From Adiantum capillus-veneris (lineage: Eukaryota; Streptophyta; Polypodiopsida; Polypodiales; Pteridaceae), in assembly GCA_014529385.2 (NCBI GenBank), contig CM043944.1:87509884-87573883 (forward strand): a stretch of DNA of 64,000 bases, read 5' to 3'. A program made the translations under genes and the position numbers. Of this stretch, positions 34,380-45,955 are shown piece by piece. Each line of letters starts with the position of its first letter. Positions within the stretch are counted from its first letter, which is position 1. The notes beneath the pieces are model-generated. The model did no database searches and was not told where the DNA came from. It worked only from the letters and a program-made list of their open reading frames with translations.

Positions 34380-34398
34380 ATTTATTTATTTCATTTGG
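33605..34398 (-). mobile_element. Ty3-type LTR fragment, minus orientation
   Basis: It begins TGTAATGTAAATGGCC. It matches the reverse complement of solo LTR H from its end inwards (about 37,927 back to about 37,200): shared blocks include gagattactttg, gaacaatacttttgcaag, gttgaggaccgg and the ccttcgaaggtg palindrome. It is inserted in the RNase H of N. The far part diverges into TG and CT microsatellites and no matching LTR end is found, so it is incomplete. Confidence 0.7.
34291..34377. repeat. TG and CT microsatellites
   Basis: About 14 TG units (34,292-34,320) and then about 24 CT units (34,327-34,375), separated by aacccc. Confidence 0.9.
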
Positions 34399-34444
34399 AC
34401 ATGTGTCCTCTTTTTCCTCTTTGAGAGAAAGAAAAGAGGACACA

Positions 34445-34658
34445 TGTGGTAGTGATGTGTGTGAACACACTTAGGACCGCCGGGGCATTTTTTCCCTTAC
34501 TAGGAGGTTTTTTCCCCTGTGCATTGTATATACGCCCATCATTCTAGGGCTATCTATCTTTCCATTGCACACTAAGTAATACACTCTTTGTTGTGGGCCT
34601 TGAGCTTCCTTCGTCTTCTCCAAGCTGTGTGTGTTTTCCTGCAACCCTAATTCCAACA
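34445..34658 (+). mobile_element. Ty1/copia LTR, plus orientation
   Basis: It reads TGTGGTAGTGATGTG ... CCCTAATTCCAACA in the plus sense. The copies at 47,358-47,583, 59,008-59,234 and 63,090-63,314 are the same LTR in the opposite orientation. The first 10 bases or so (TGTTACCATATA in the other copies) are missing, replaced by one arm of a hairpin. Its orientation fits a 3' LTR for remnant N, not for the minus-strand F. Confidence 0.75.
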
Positions 34659-35160
34659 TGTTCTAATCTTTAAGATTGGCAAGGATTGCACGTTTTACAA
34701 AGCAAAGTTCTTTGACAACATTCATGAGGAGCAAGGCTTTAACCCATCCAAGGTATTTCCCAATTACTCGGGATCAAGGGCATCGCTAGACAAGTTTGGG
34801 TAATCGGCAATACATACCAGTACAGATTGTGTATAGCACTTAAGATATCGGCTCAATCTTTAGGGGCCATCATTGTCGCCAAGGGCTTACACCTCTGTTT
34901 GCATGGCATGCCAGTGAGGTAGATAGAAATTTACCTTATTATTGTTTACGCTTCCGCTATAAAACCAGCTACTCTGTCAAGTATGAGGTAAGTTATCGAT
35001 GGCTTAAAATATTTTTTATTTATGTTTCTTCTGTTGATTTCAACGCACAATAACCCTAAAAGGAACTTAAATCAAGGACTTAGCTCATGTGCAAAGTGCC
35101 ATACTTAAATCACCCAAGTACAGTCACGAGCACATACAAGGTAGGCGGGTCAAGATGTGA
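34659..35160 (+). other. unassigned segment with exon-like frames
   Basis: Two short coding-like stretches lie in the plus sense. One starts IFKIGKDCTFYKAKFFDN (about 34,668-34,800). The other includes LFAWHASEVDRNLPYYCL and runs to a consensus gag|gtaagt donor at 34,987/34,988. I do not recognise either. They could be remnants of a host gene or of an unfamiliar retroelement. Confidence 0.3.
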
Positions 35161-35214
35161 CTTATGTTACCTCTCTCTGCGAGAGCGTCATACAAGCAGA
35201 CTGTTGTATGCTTA

Positions 35215-35874
35215 TATGATAAGAACTATGTACAAGATGCAACCTGCATGTGTCCCTAATTGAACAATCCTTGGGAAACTTCGAACACTGCATCTTACCC
35301 AAAATATACTCTTCACAAACATGTTTGACAGGTGCTTCAAGAGGCAGTAAAGAAGCAACCATATCAAATTTTTGCAAACGCAGCAAACTGGCAAAAATTC
35401 AAGTGTCCAAAACGTGCGTGCCAAAGTTTTGCATCTGAAATAGCCTTAGAATCCACAACTGCATTTGCAAAATTCTACCCACACTTGACATACAAAGTGA
35501 GCTTATGCAGCCCATGTCATAAAATGCCAGATGCAAAATTTCATCACCAAAACTGAGATCATGTACTGTACATCTGTCATCCACAAATTTGACTACAAGA
35601 CCAAGTCTAGCAAGTGCAAATACAAACAATAGATTCTTCTTGATCACAGATACATAAAGTGCATCAACAAGCGTGAAAGAACTTCCATTTGCAACAGTAA
35701 GCACAATATTTCCAACTCCCTGAACTGGATAAGAGGCATTGTTGCCATAAGTAACTGAATTCCCATGAGGGAAAAATTCAAGAGATGTGAAAAAATCATG
35801 ATGTGAGGTAATGTGCTTTGTAGCACCATTGTCAAAATACCACACACGTGAATCTACAACTGACATGCATGCAT
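35215..35874 (-). pseudogene. protease and pre-integrase domain of copia F
   Basis: Minus strand from 35,866: VWYFDNGATKHIT, the copia protease start with D-N-G-A where D-S/T-G-A is usual; then ASYPVQGVGNIVL, DALYVSVIKKNLL, and the GAG-pre-integrase stretch LLRLQKFDMVASL, CEEYILGKMQCS. It stops about 35,235, where K continues into integrase. On its other side it continues the F gag at 45,956, across the nested element G. Confidence 0.85.
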
Positions 35875-38800
35875 TGTAACTTTTAATGGCCTAGTAACTT
35901 GTCTGTAGTGGAAAATAGCATAGACATAGTGAGCATTTTATTAGAATAGATTCCTAATGAGCATAGCAAGAGTGCTTGGATGGAGAGAGCAACAAAAAGC
36001 ATAACACCTAGTTAGATAGGCATGAACAATACTTCAAAGAGAGAGAAATTAAGCTATTGACAACAATTGAGGACCGGATTTATATGGAGTCGGTGCCCCC
36101 TCCAAAAGGCTTTGTATTATAGGTTTCCCCCATCAAGGGAGACATTTTACAATACAATTCTTCGTGTTCCTTCAATAACTAGCTAGTGTACTGAAGATGG
36201 AAGCTTCAAGCACTAGCAAACACTTTCAAACACAACATTAATTCCCTCACTGTCATTAAATCTAATATCTAACCAACCCAAATGATTTTCTCATATTAAA
36301 CTGATCATTTAATGTGGGATAATAAATGGGAACAAGGGTTAGAATATAGACATGTGCTTACGGATATATCTCAACACGGGGCCAATGGTAGAGGGGTCCA
36401 AATGAGAGATGGTTTGTCAAAGAGCAAGGTTAACTAATGGAGCTTAAAAGACCTTAGGGTTATCTTCATTAAAAACCTCTAATGGTTAGTATTAAAAGTC
36501 CTTTGACCTTAGGCAAGCTAGGGCTGAGGTGGGAACCCAACCTAAGCTTGAGGTGCTTGTCGTGCTTGATGACTAAGGTGCGTGCTTGATGACTAAGGTG
36601 CTTGTTATGCTTGATGACTAAGGTACTTGAGGTGCTTGTCATACTCAATGAGGAAGGTGCTTGAAAAGCTTCCCATGTATGGGAGGTAAGATGCTTGAGT
36701 AAAAAAGAGACCCTACAACCTTAATGAGGAAGGTGCTTGAGAAGCTTTCCATGCATGGGGGATAAGGTGCTTGAGTCAAAAAGAGACCCTAGAAACTTAA
36801 GGAAGGTGCTTGAGAAGCTTCCTTTGCATGAAAGTCCCAAAGTTAGGGGAATATTTGACTTAACCTTCCACTCACCCAAAGGGCACCCCTTTTTTCAAAG
36901 GGCACATTGCACACATATGAGACTCTCCCTATGCTTAACCACATGGTGTGCTTGAATGCTATTGGTTGGGCTAAAGAGGGGTCCAATGAGCTTCTAGTTC
37001 CACCCAACAAATATCTAGATATTTTCAAGCTTTCTCTCTCTCAGGGGTAAGGAGGACACTTGTCCAAAGACTAGCCATGTACTTGAATGCATGCTGCATG
37101 TGATTGGCTAGGGAGGAGAGGGGTCCGATGAGCTTGAAACATGTGTAAAAGCTACAACTCACCCCGAGCAAGCAAGGGGGGTGCTGGGGGGATATACACC
37201 ACACACACACACACTCATTTTGTGGATCATTCTCACTTGGTGAAAGTTGAGGAACTCCACCTCCTTCTCCAAGCTTGTGAGAAGTGAGAGCCTACACCAA
37301 CACTCTTGGCTATGGAATGCAAAACCAACCAAGAGCCATGCTTCAATGCTTAAGCTTGTCATCTTCTCCATCTTCATTACTATGCTATTATGTATGCTAG
37401 CAAGAAGAGTGGTGATAAGTGAGGAACTATTTCTTTCTCCTATGGAATGTTTCTTCTTCCTCTTCCCTATCCTCATTCCCCGCTAGCTCTCTCCACCTTC
37501 GAAGGTGTTTGAGGCCTTGGGACTGAGGCTTGGGATAGTTAATGCTTTCTACAAATTTTATGTTATGTTTGTAGCTTTCCATCTTCATTGCATCACTAGG
37601 TCACAAGGAACACAAAGATTGTATTGTACCAAGTCTCTCTTGATGGGAGATTGTATTATAGTCTCTCTTGATGGGAGAAACTATAATACAAATGCCTATT
37701 GGAGGGGAGATCGGCTCCGTATGAATTCGGTCCTCAACTATTGTCATGTTCTCTAAACTCTCTCTCTCTTGCAAAAGTATTGTTCATGCCAAGTTAACTA
37801 AGTACCACGTTTATGTTGCTACCATCGATTAAGTTCACCCTCTATGCTCACAAAGTAATCTCACAAATGTGCTTATCTAATTTCCTAATTCTGCTACTCT
37901 CAAAGTTCTTAGGAAATTTCCATTACACTCACGGTCTCAGACCCAAGACCTCACACACCTTTGAAGATGGTGAGAGCTAGCGGGGTATGAGAGTAGATTG
38001 AGAGGAAGAAGGAGTAATCTTACGAGAAATATGTACATCTCCTCACATAATCACTCATATTAGCATAGCATAGCTTAGTAATTAGCATGGTATAGGAGAT
38101 GAGCATGCATTGAAACTTGGCTCTTGGTTGGATTTGCATCTCAAAGCCAAGAGTTGTTGGTGTATGCCTCCCTTCTCACAAGCTTGGAGTAGGAGATAAG
38201 CTTTCCATTAAAGCTTGAGAAGGAGAGAGAGAGTCTTCTTGCTCCACACATGAGCTTGTGTGTGAGTGTGTGTGATAAAAGACTTGACAAATTCAGCCCC
38301 TCTCTCTCTTGGTCGACCCCTCTTCCATTTTACTCATTGAGGCACCCCATTGGCGCATGCCAGGCTTAGCCAATGAAATTTAAGTAGCATAAGTGATAGC
38401 CTTCTGACTGTGTCTCCCTTTCCCCTTTTGTGAGAGCTTTAGGTAATTAATTAATGTAGCTAAAATCTCATCGGACCCCTTTGTCTACTGGCCAATAGGA
38501 ATCAGGCAAGCCGTTGGGGTACTGAATGCTCATTGAACCCCTTGGGAGACTGTCCAATAGTCTTCTAGAGAGCTTAATTCTTATTGGTTCTTTTATTAAG
38601 TGTGTTTAAATTAATTAAATTAGATTTACTCTAGCCTAATTCTCATTGGTCCACCTCCATGGCCATCCAATAGGATTTGAGTACACCTTGTGGGCATCTG
38701 GGATAACGAGCTGACATGTGTCCCTCTTTCCCTTTGTGTAAAGGAAGCTTGTGAGTGTGTGTGTGTGTGTTTCTCTCTCATCCCCTACTTGCGAGGCTCG

Positions 38801-39145
38801 CTCCCTCCTTTGTAGGATTTGTGAAGACTTTTTAGGTACACACACTAAACATCCAATTTAACTAAGCTTTGACCATTGGACATAACCTTTGAATTTTGGA
38901 ACCTTAGCATTTTGGAAGTCTTAATGGGTTGAACCTTAGGGTCTTTAAAGCCCATTGTTGCACATTGCTCTTTTGTAGATGCCCCCCCTTTGGACCCCTA
39001 TTTCCCCTCCTTTGGATCCCTACTATGGCCGATCTGCCAGCTTAACCAATATTCTAGCTTTTTCTCCCTTAGTACTTCCCCATATTAAATGATCAGTTTA
39101 ACATGAGAAAATCATTAGGAGAATTAGATATTAGTTATTATGACA
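35875..39145 (-). mobile_element. 3' LTR of chromovirus G, interrupted by solo LTR H
   Basis: The forward-strand ends are TGTAACTTTTAATGG and ...ttattatgaca. Without H and one 5-bp target copy, about 1.59 kb remain, matching the 5' LTR at 44,464-45,950. On the minus strand the polypurine-like gagagaggcaa sits just upstream (39,146-39,160). The outer flank tgcat (35,870-35,874) equals the one after the other LTR (45,951-45,955). Confidence 0.9.
36251..37927 (+). mobile_element. solo LTR H of the G family
   Basis: 1,677 bp, TGTCATTAAATC ... TTTCCATTACA, flanked by ctcac on both sides (36,246-36,250 and 37,928-37,932). Its first 60 bases match the start of the G LTR read on the minus strand (shared CTAATATCTAA, AATGATTTTCTCAT, TTAAACTGATCA), so it is the same family in the opposite orientation. 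Around 36,540-36,820 it carries degenerate repeats of aaggtgcttgag / gcttgatgactaaggtg. There is no internal region, consistent with LTR-LTR recombination after insertion. Confidence 0.9.
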
Positions 39146-39499
39146 TTGCCTCTCTCTTGAAATCATAGTCGTCCTCGACTATGGGATAGAGAAGATAAAG
39201 CCTATTCATTAGTCCTTTTTCTAGCGAGTAGAGGATCCCTATGTTACCCTACAACATTGTTCCAGAATGGATGACTAATCCATTTGGTGCTTGAGAGCCT
39301 AAGCTTCCGCAATCATGTCTGCACATTAGTCCTATCAATCTTCCATAGTAGAGGGACAAGCTCTACTTGGTGTTTGGGAGACGTCGTCTCCGCAAACTTG
39401 ATCTAAGCATGCATACTACTTCATTTTTGTGCACAATAAAGAAAAAGAGAGTCTTATAAGACAAAAACTTTGTTCATTTTAAACATTTGTACATTTGCT
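39146..39499 (-). other. 3' noncoding region of element G
   Basis: No reading frame. It contains an imperfect direct repeat (cattagtcc...ctagcgagtagaggatccc / cattagtcc...catagtagagggacaag, 39,208-39,365) between the chromodomain and the polypurine tract. Confidence 0.5.
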
Positions 39500-40740
39500 T
39501 ACTCCAGGGAAGCATTGTAAGCATTGACAAGGTTTAGGTTATCCTTTAATTGTATGCTTTGCATCCATATAGCATCTTCAAAAGGATAATTCTTAAACTT
39601 AATAAGATATCGTCGGATAGTCTTACCGCCTCTTAATACCTTTCTTCATGTCGGAGAATGGACTCGGGCTGCAGCACCTCTTCTTGGTCCTCGATCTCCG
39701 GTGGGTCTTCAATAGTTGGTTCTTGAGGTGGCTCTCCTTTGTAAGGCTTTAGTAGGCTCACATGGAAAGCATTGTGTACGAGCCAATGGTTGGGCAACTT
39801 GAGTTGACAAGCCATGTCATTGATTGGCCTAAGAATTTGGAAGGGACCATAGTACCTTTTTGCTAACTTAGCATAGTGCTTTTAGTGTCCCTTAGGATTC
39901 TTGCCCGTCGTGTGCCTTAATCGACGAGCCTTGGGAAATTTTAGTAAGACCTAATCATTTTATTTAAAGGCTTGGGCTCTTCTTTGCTTATCAGCAACAA
40001 CCTTTTGCCTTTGCTGTGAGATAGAGATAACATCCTTAATCTTTAAAAAGATTCTTGTAGGTCTCGGCTATACTCATCTGCAGTGAAGATCTGTGTACCT
40101 TAAGTAGCAGGGACTTTTTGATCTTCCCTCAGTTACCTCGAAAGGTGCTTTTCCCGTGGAAGTATGTACAGTGTTATTGTAGGCATACTCCACTAAGGGT
40201 AAGTACTTCTCCCATTGGGACCTTTGATCTACTTCCGTTACATAGGCTTTTAGTAGATCTAGAATTGTTAGGTTAGCTATTTCACTTTGGCCATCTGTTT
40301 GCGGGTGATAGGCCAAAGAGAAATTTAGCCTTGTCCCTAAATTCTTAAAGAGACCCTTTCAAAAAAATTCGTCATTTTAGGATCTCTATCCGACACTATG
40401 GACATTGGCAAGCCATGGTTCTTGAAGATTTGTGATATGAAGAGGGTTTCCATTTGATGGGCTTTAATAGTCTTTTTGACAGGTATAAAATGAGCTTGTT
40501 TGCTGAACCTGTCTACTATTGTCCATATTCCCGTATTCCCATGAATAGACTTAAGCAATCCAAAGATAAAATCCATGGATATGCTCTCCCATGGTGAATT
40601 AGGGATTGGCAAAGGTTGAAGCAATCCAGGTTGCTTCCCTCTATTAAACTTCATCTTTTGGCATACCACACATTTAGAAACATACTCTTGTATGTTTGCT
40701 TTCATGGTAGGCCAATAGAAATATGTTTCAATCCCTTTTA
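39500..40740 (-). pseudogene. integrase and chromodomain of Ty3 chromovirus G
   Basis: Minus strand: zinc-finger pair CVVCQKMKFNRGK, core motifs MDFIFGLLKS (first D), IVSDRDPKMT (second D) and TDGQSEIANL (E), then YAYNNTVHTSTGKAPFE. The C-terminal region has [18 protein letters not shown] chromodomain (RRYLIKFKNYPFEDAIWMQ, about 39,630-39,560) lies in a shifted frame. Breaks occur near 40,345, 40,070 and 39,632. All three catalytic residues are intact. Confidence 0.88.
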
Positions 40741-40747
40741 GGATAGA

Positions 40748-42400
40748 TTAAATCCTTTTATGCCCAGCATAAGGAGGAGCATGAGATTCATTCATTACTT
40801 TCTCACGTAGTGAGTTAGTAACGCATAGTCTATTGCCATAGAGAAGATAACCATCTTGTAAAGTAAATGGTTCCTCTTTCTTCCCTAGTGTAAGGGCCGA
40901 AATCACATCTCTAAAATCGGGATCAATAGCATACTCATCTATCATAGAAGATAGATCATTGTGAGTTGCTATGGAAACCTCATTCACTCTCGATCGTCTT
41001 GAGAATGCATCTTCTACTTGATTATGCTTGCCAGCAATGTGAGCAATATGAAAATGAAATTGCAAAAGGAAATTTGCCCACCTCATTTGTTTAATGGAGA
41101 GCTTGATCTGCGTCATGAAGTACTTAAGGCTTTGGTGACCCGTCTGCAGAATGAAAGGAGTCCCCAATAAATAGTGCTTCCATGAGTCAAAGGCATGTGC
41201 GAGGAGTTCCTTTTCATATATGCCTAGAGCTTGCTCAACAGGGTCGAGCCTTCGACTTTCATAGGTTATGGCATGCCCTTCTTGGAGCAAACCAGCTCCA
41301 AGGCAGTCAGCACAAGCGTCACATTGGAACTCAAATGGCTTTGAGAGATCCGATAGTGTAAGCACAGGTTGAGAGATAAGCTTTTCTTTAAGATTTTTGA
41401 AAGCATTGTTCTCTTTGGTAGACCATGTATACCTAACGTTTTTCTTTGTTTGGTCATGTAATGGTCCCGCGATTTGTGAGAACTTTTCTATGAAGCATCT
41501 ATAGTATGCACACATACCTATAAAGCTTCTTGGTTCATGAAGATTCCTTGGTTTAGGCCATCCTTTTATAACCTCTAGTTTTGATGGATCCATTTGGATA
41601 CCATCTTGAGAGATAATGTGACCTAAATACTGAATCTCTTGAAAGAAAAACTCACTTTTCTTTCAATGAACATAAAGTTTATTCTCTCTTAAGACTTGAA
41701 ATATTACCAGGATGTGTTGCTTGTGTTCGTCTAATGAATTAGAGTAGATGATAATATCATCAAAGAACACTCCAATAAAGGTTCAGTGAGGCCTGAATAG
41801 CTTCTCCATCAAGTGGTTGAATGTGGTTGGTGCATTGGTCAAGCCAAAAGGCATGATAATGTATTTGTAAAGGCCAAACGTAGTGCGAAATGCGGTCTTT
41901 ACAATGTCTTGATCAACTATCCTTATTTGATGATAGCCACTTCTTAGGTCAATCCTACTGAAGTAGGTGAACCCTTGTAGCTTATCAAATAGGTCTTCTA
42001 CCCGTGGAACAGGAAACCTATCTTTGATAGTGATCCTATTTAGTGCTCTATAGTCGACACACATACGATATGTGTCGTTTATCTTTTGCACTAATAACAC
42101 GGGCAACTCCTTAGCATCTATGTACATATCTTTTTCCCTGAAACTAAAGTACATTCTCCTTTTAGGGAATTTAACATTGGTAGCCATGCGATCAAACCAT
42201 GGTGCCCCTAGAATTACATCCTTGTGCTTGAGAGGAGAGATAAAGAAGTCCTCTTTGTCCACATAGCTTTGGACATGGAGCCTCGATTTCCTGATTAAGG
42301 GAGTGACTGAAGCTTCTCGCCCCTTGAAAGCACCATCTACGGGTAGGACATCTCCCATCTCGTAAGCTTGCATGCCTAGCTTGGTGACCAACTCTGTGGA
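40748..42400 (-). pseudogene. protease, reverse transcriptase and RNase H of G
   Basis: Minus strand from 42,391: protease end ([18 protein letters not shown]), then directly RT ([46 protein letters not shown]). The usual 70-100-residue pre-RT linker is missing between them, an in-frame deletion near 42,080. The catalytic D-D region (about 41,770-41,740) lies in a broken stretch. RNase H is open at 41,593-40,748: GMCAYYRCFIEKFSQI, FEFQCDACADCLGAGL, TGHQSLKYF, HIAGKHNQVEDAFSRR and the integrase H-x4-H start SHAPPYAGH. Confidence 0.88.
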
Positions 42401-42439
42401 TTTAAAATTGTGAGTAGAACCAAGGCCAAAGAGAATAAA

Positions 42440-44060
42440 AGCATCATGTTCTCTTACCTTTCCCCAAGCATGTCATAGAGGAGATCCTTTGTGGTGAGCT
42501 TCCTCTTCTTGGATTTCGACCAAGGTAACTCTAGGAGGCTCATGGCGGGTATTCTTTTGGGGACAAGCGTGGTACGCATGCTCTTGCTCGCCGCATTTGA
42601 AACAACGGTTATCCTTGCGATAACGCTCAAGATCTTCAGGAAAGAGTTTGTTTTTGCCTTTGTAAACTCCCTTCTCCTTAGCTTTGTGATTATTGGAATT
42701 GCCCTTAGGAGACTTTTGGACATTGTCCTTCCCCTTAGGCTCATTGGAACCTCTTGTTTTCCGTGGGCTTAGGATTTCTCTTAGCCCCTGTTTGGAAATA
42801 AATTTGAGAAGCCACCATAGTATGGTGTATAACCGCAGATATAGTGCGTGGCCTTTGGGAGTTGACATACTCCGCCATTTCTTCAATTAAGCCCACACAA
42901 AATTGTTGTTTTTGCTCTCCAAAATCCATCTTTTTGAAGACAGTGGCTTTGAGATGTAAGTCCCAAAACTTGTCTACATATTTGTGAATGGATTCGTAGG
43001 GAGAGAGCTTCAAGCTTCGCCATTCGGTGAGTACTTTGTCTTTGGCATCGGTGGTCAAAAACTGCTTCATAATGGAAGCTCTTAAAGCTTTCCATGTTCG
43101 TGGATCTTCACCGTTGGCCCGTAGGCTAGACCACCATTGCCTGGCGGACTTTTGAAAGTGCATAGCTACATGGCGTAGCTGAGAGGACTCTGTGAAGCCC
43201 TCATCTCCAAACGTGGCATCGAATTGTTGGATAAAAGTCAAGACTTTGTTCGTTGCACCAAAGGTGCCATCGTAGGTAAGAAAAGAGATGCTCTTTCTTC
43301 CCTCTTTGAACTTCTTGAGCTTGGACGATCTCTTCCACACGGCATAGGATTTCCTATGGCCTCTTCTTTTTTATGGTTCAAAAGTTGAACCATCGCTTTC
43401 TTCAGAAGATGAAGAATTTGAGGAAGATGGAGAAGAGGGTGATCTCTTTCTTGCCTTTTTCTTGCCTTGGTTCTCTTTGTCCGCACCGTCACTTTCTTCA
43501 TAAAAGGAAGAGGATGAAGAAGATGGAGAAGAGGGTGACCTCTTTTTTGCCTTTTTCTTCTCTTGCTTTTTGTCATCCCTCTTTGAATTATGGTGTGGAG
43601 AAGTATGCAATGGTCTTCTCCGTTTAGGAGGTGACGGAGAGTGTTTTGCCCGCCGTCTTCGTAGAGCCATCTCCGCCAAGGTGGTAGGAGGCTCACTTAT
43701 TTCTCTTTCCTTTGGTGGTGGCTCTTGAGTTCTCCTTTGGGAAGGAGATGCGTCATCAATAAGCAAATTTTTGAGCCCTTCGTATGGATCCTCTTCTTCT
43801 TCCCGAATCGGAGAGAGGCCTCTTTTGGAAGTCTCACAAGGAGGGTTCCTAGGTGCTCTCTCGTCATGGTGGGGAGCTTGGAGAATCCCATGCGCACGAA
43901 GCTGATGTTGCACTTCACTTTGGAGGGATGGATTGCCCATGGCTTGTTGAAGCCTAGAAACAAGGTAGTTAACAAGCATAAGGGCATCATTAGTAGCCTG
44001 CTCATTAGCAAAATCAAAGTTATCAACGTTAATTTCACTCTCTTACTATTGTCACCCATT
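42440..44060 (-). pseudogene. gag of Ty3 chromovirus G
   Basis: Minus strand. An N-terminal region includes SRLQQAMGNP, then basic and serine tracts: KKKAKKRSPSSPSSSSSS is duplicated as KKKARKRSPSSPSSSNSS (about 43,545-43,385). Capsid: VLTFIQQFDATF, KSARQWWSSL, EWRSLKLSPYESIHKYVDKFWDL, FCVGL. The CCHC knuckle CFKCGEQEHAYHAC lies at about 42,605-42,565. The capsid piece 43,340-42,741 is open. The acidic/basic serine-rich block resembles that in B and D gag, suggesting relatedness. Confidence 0.85.
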
Positions 44061-44449
44061 CTAACAACTTTTAGGTGTAAACTTTTTAGGTGTACTTTGG
44101 CACTTCAAGCCTAGTTGCTACTCCTCTTTACCCCTTTAGAAAAATCACTCAAGCTATTGTACCCGTGGCTCGAATACCAAAAATTGCAAGGAATAGAAGA
44201 GATGGTTCTTCAACACCAAAACAACACCGGCTCCTGTCAAGCTTCTAATAGCTCAATAGTGGTTAAGCCGTAGGCAAGCCCCGTAGGATTCCACTATTCC
44301 CGATGGTGATGCCCCGTTATCTGCACCAAGGCAGGCTCACTGCAAGGCCGAAAAATCCCTATTCTACTTACTCATTTGCAATTAATAATAACAACCATTT
44401 ATAGCTAGCTTGAGGACCTCCCTTCTTGAGCAAGAAAAGAGAAACCTTG

Positions 44450-44463
44450 TGCTCTGATACCAT
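44450..44463 (-). other. primer-binding site of element G
   Basis: The minus strand reads tggtatcagagcac two bases after the end of the 5' LTR, an exact plant tRNA-iMet primer site. Confidence 0.85.
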
Positions 44464-45950
44464 TGTGACTTTTAATGGCCTAGTAACTTGTGTCTAGCGG
44501 AAAATAGCATAGACATAGTGAGCATTTCATTAGAATAGATTTCTAATGAGCATAGCAAGAGTGCTTGGATGGAGAGAGCAACAAAAAGCATAACACCTAG
44601 TTAGATAGGCATGAACAATAATTCAAAAGAGAGAGAAATCAAGATATTGACAACAGTTGAGGACCGGATTTATATGGAGCCGGTCCCCCCTCCAAAAGGC
44701 TTTGTATTATAGGTTTCCCCCATCAAGGGAGATATTTTACAATACAATTCTTCGTGCTCCTTCAATAACTAGCTAGTGCACTGAACATGGAAGCTTCAAG
44801 CACTAGCAAACATTTTCAAACACAACATTAATTCCCCTCACGGTCTCAGACCCAAGACCTCACACACCTTCAAAGATGGTGAGAGCTAGTGATGAGAGTA
44901 GATTGAGAGGAAGAAGGAGTAGTCTTACGAGAAAGATGGACATCTCCTCACATAATCACTCATATTAGCATAGCATAGCTTAGTAATTATCATGGTAGAG
45001 GAGATGAGCATGCATTGAAGCTTGGCTCTTGGTTGGATTTGCATCACAAAGCCAAGAGTTGTTGGTGTAGGCCTCCCTTCTCACAAGCTTGGAGTAGGAG
45101 ATAAGCTTTCCATTAAAGCTTGAGAAGGAGAGAGAGAGAGTCTTCTTGCTCCACACATGAGCTTGTGTGTGAGTGTGTGTAATAAAAGACTTGAAAAATT
45201 CAGCCCCCCCTCTCTCTCTTGGTCGACCCCTCTTCCATTTTACTCATGTAGGCACCCCATTGGCCCATGCCAGGCTTAGCCAATGAAATTTAAGTAGCAT
45301 AAGTGATAGCCTTCTGATTGTGTCCCCCTTTCCCCTTTTGTGAGAGCTTTAGGTAATTAATTAATGTAGCTAAACTCTCATTGGACCCCTTTGTCTCATG
45401 GCCAATAGGAATCAGGCAAGCCATTAAGCTGCTAAATGCTCATTGGACCCTTGGGAGACTGCCCAATAGTCGTCTAGAGAGCTTAATTCTTATTGATTCT
45501 TTTATTAAGTGTTTTTAAATTAATTAAACCAGATTACTCTAGCCTAATTCTCATTGGTCCACCTCCATGGCCATCCAATAGGATTTGAGTACACCTTGTG
45601 GGCATCTGGGCTAGGGAGCTGACATGTGTTCCTCTTTCCCTTTGTGTAAAGGAAGCTTGTGAGTGTGTGTGTGTGTTTCTCTCTCATCCCCTACTTGCAA
45701 GGCTCACCCCCTCCTTTGTAGGAGTTGTGAAGACTTTTAGGTACACACATTAAGCATCCAATTTAACTAAGCTTTGACCATTGGACACAACCATTGAATC
45801 CCTATTTTCCCCCCTTTGGATCCCTACTGTGACCGGTCTACCAGCTTAACCAATATTCTAGCTTTTCCTCCCCTGGCACTTCCCCATATTAAATGATCAG
45901 TTTAACATGAGAAAATCATTTAGGAGAATTAGATATTAGTTTTTATGACA
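44464..45950 (-). mobile_element. 5' LTR of chromovirus G
   Basis: 1,487 bp, forward-strand ends TGTGACTTTTAATGG and ...tttttatgaca. It is followed by target copy tgcat (45,951-45,955), matching the left flank of the 3' LTR. It has no solo-LTR insertion, so it gives the empty-site state for H (attcccctcacggtctc near 44,835). The region between 44,060 and 44,450 is untranslated leader with no gene. Confidence 0.92.
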
Positions 45951-45955
45951 TGCAT

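Noticed and set aside
34445-34658. Copia LTR as the 3' LTR of element F
   Set aside because: It is in the plus orientation while F runs on the minus strand, so it cannot be the F partner; it fits remnant N better.
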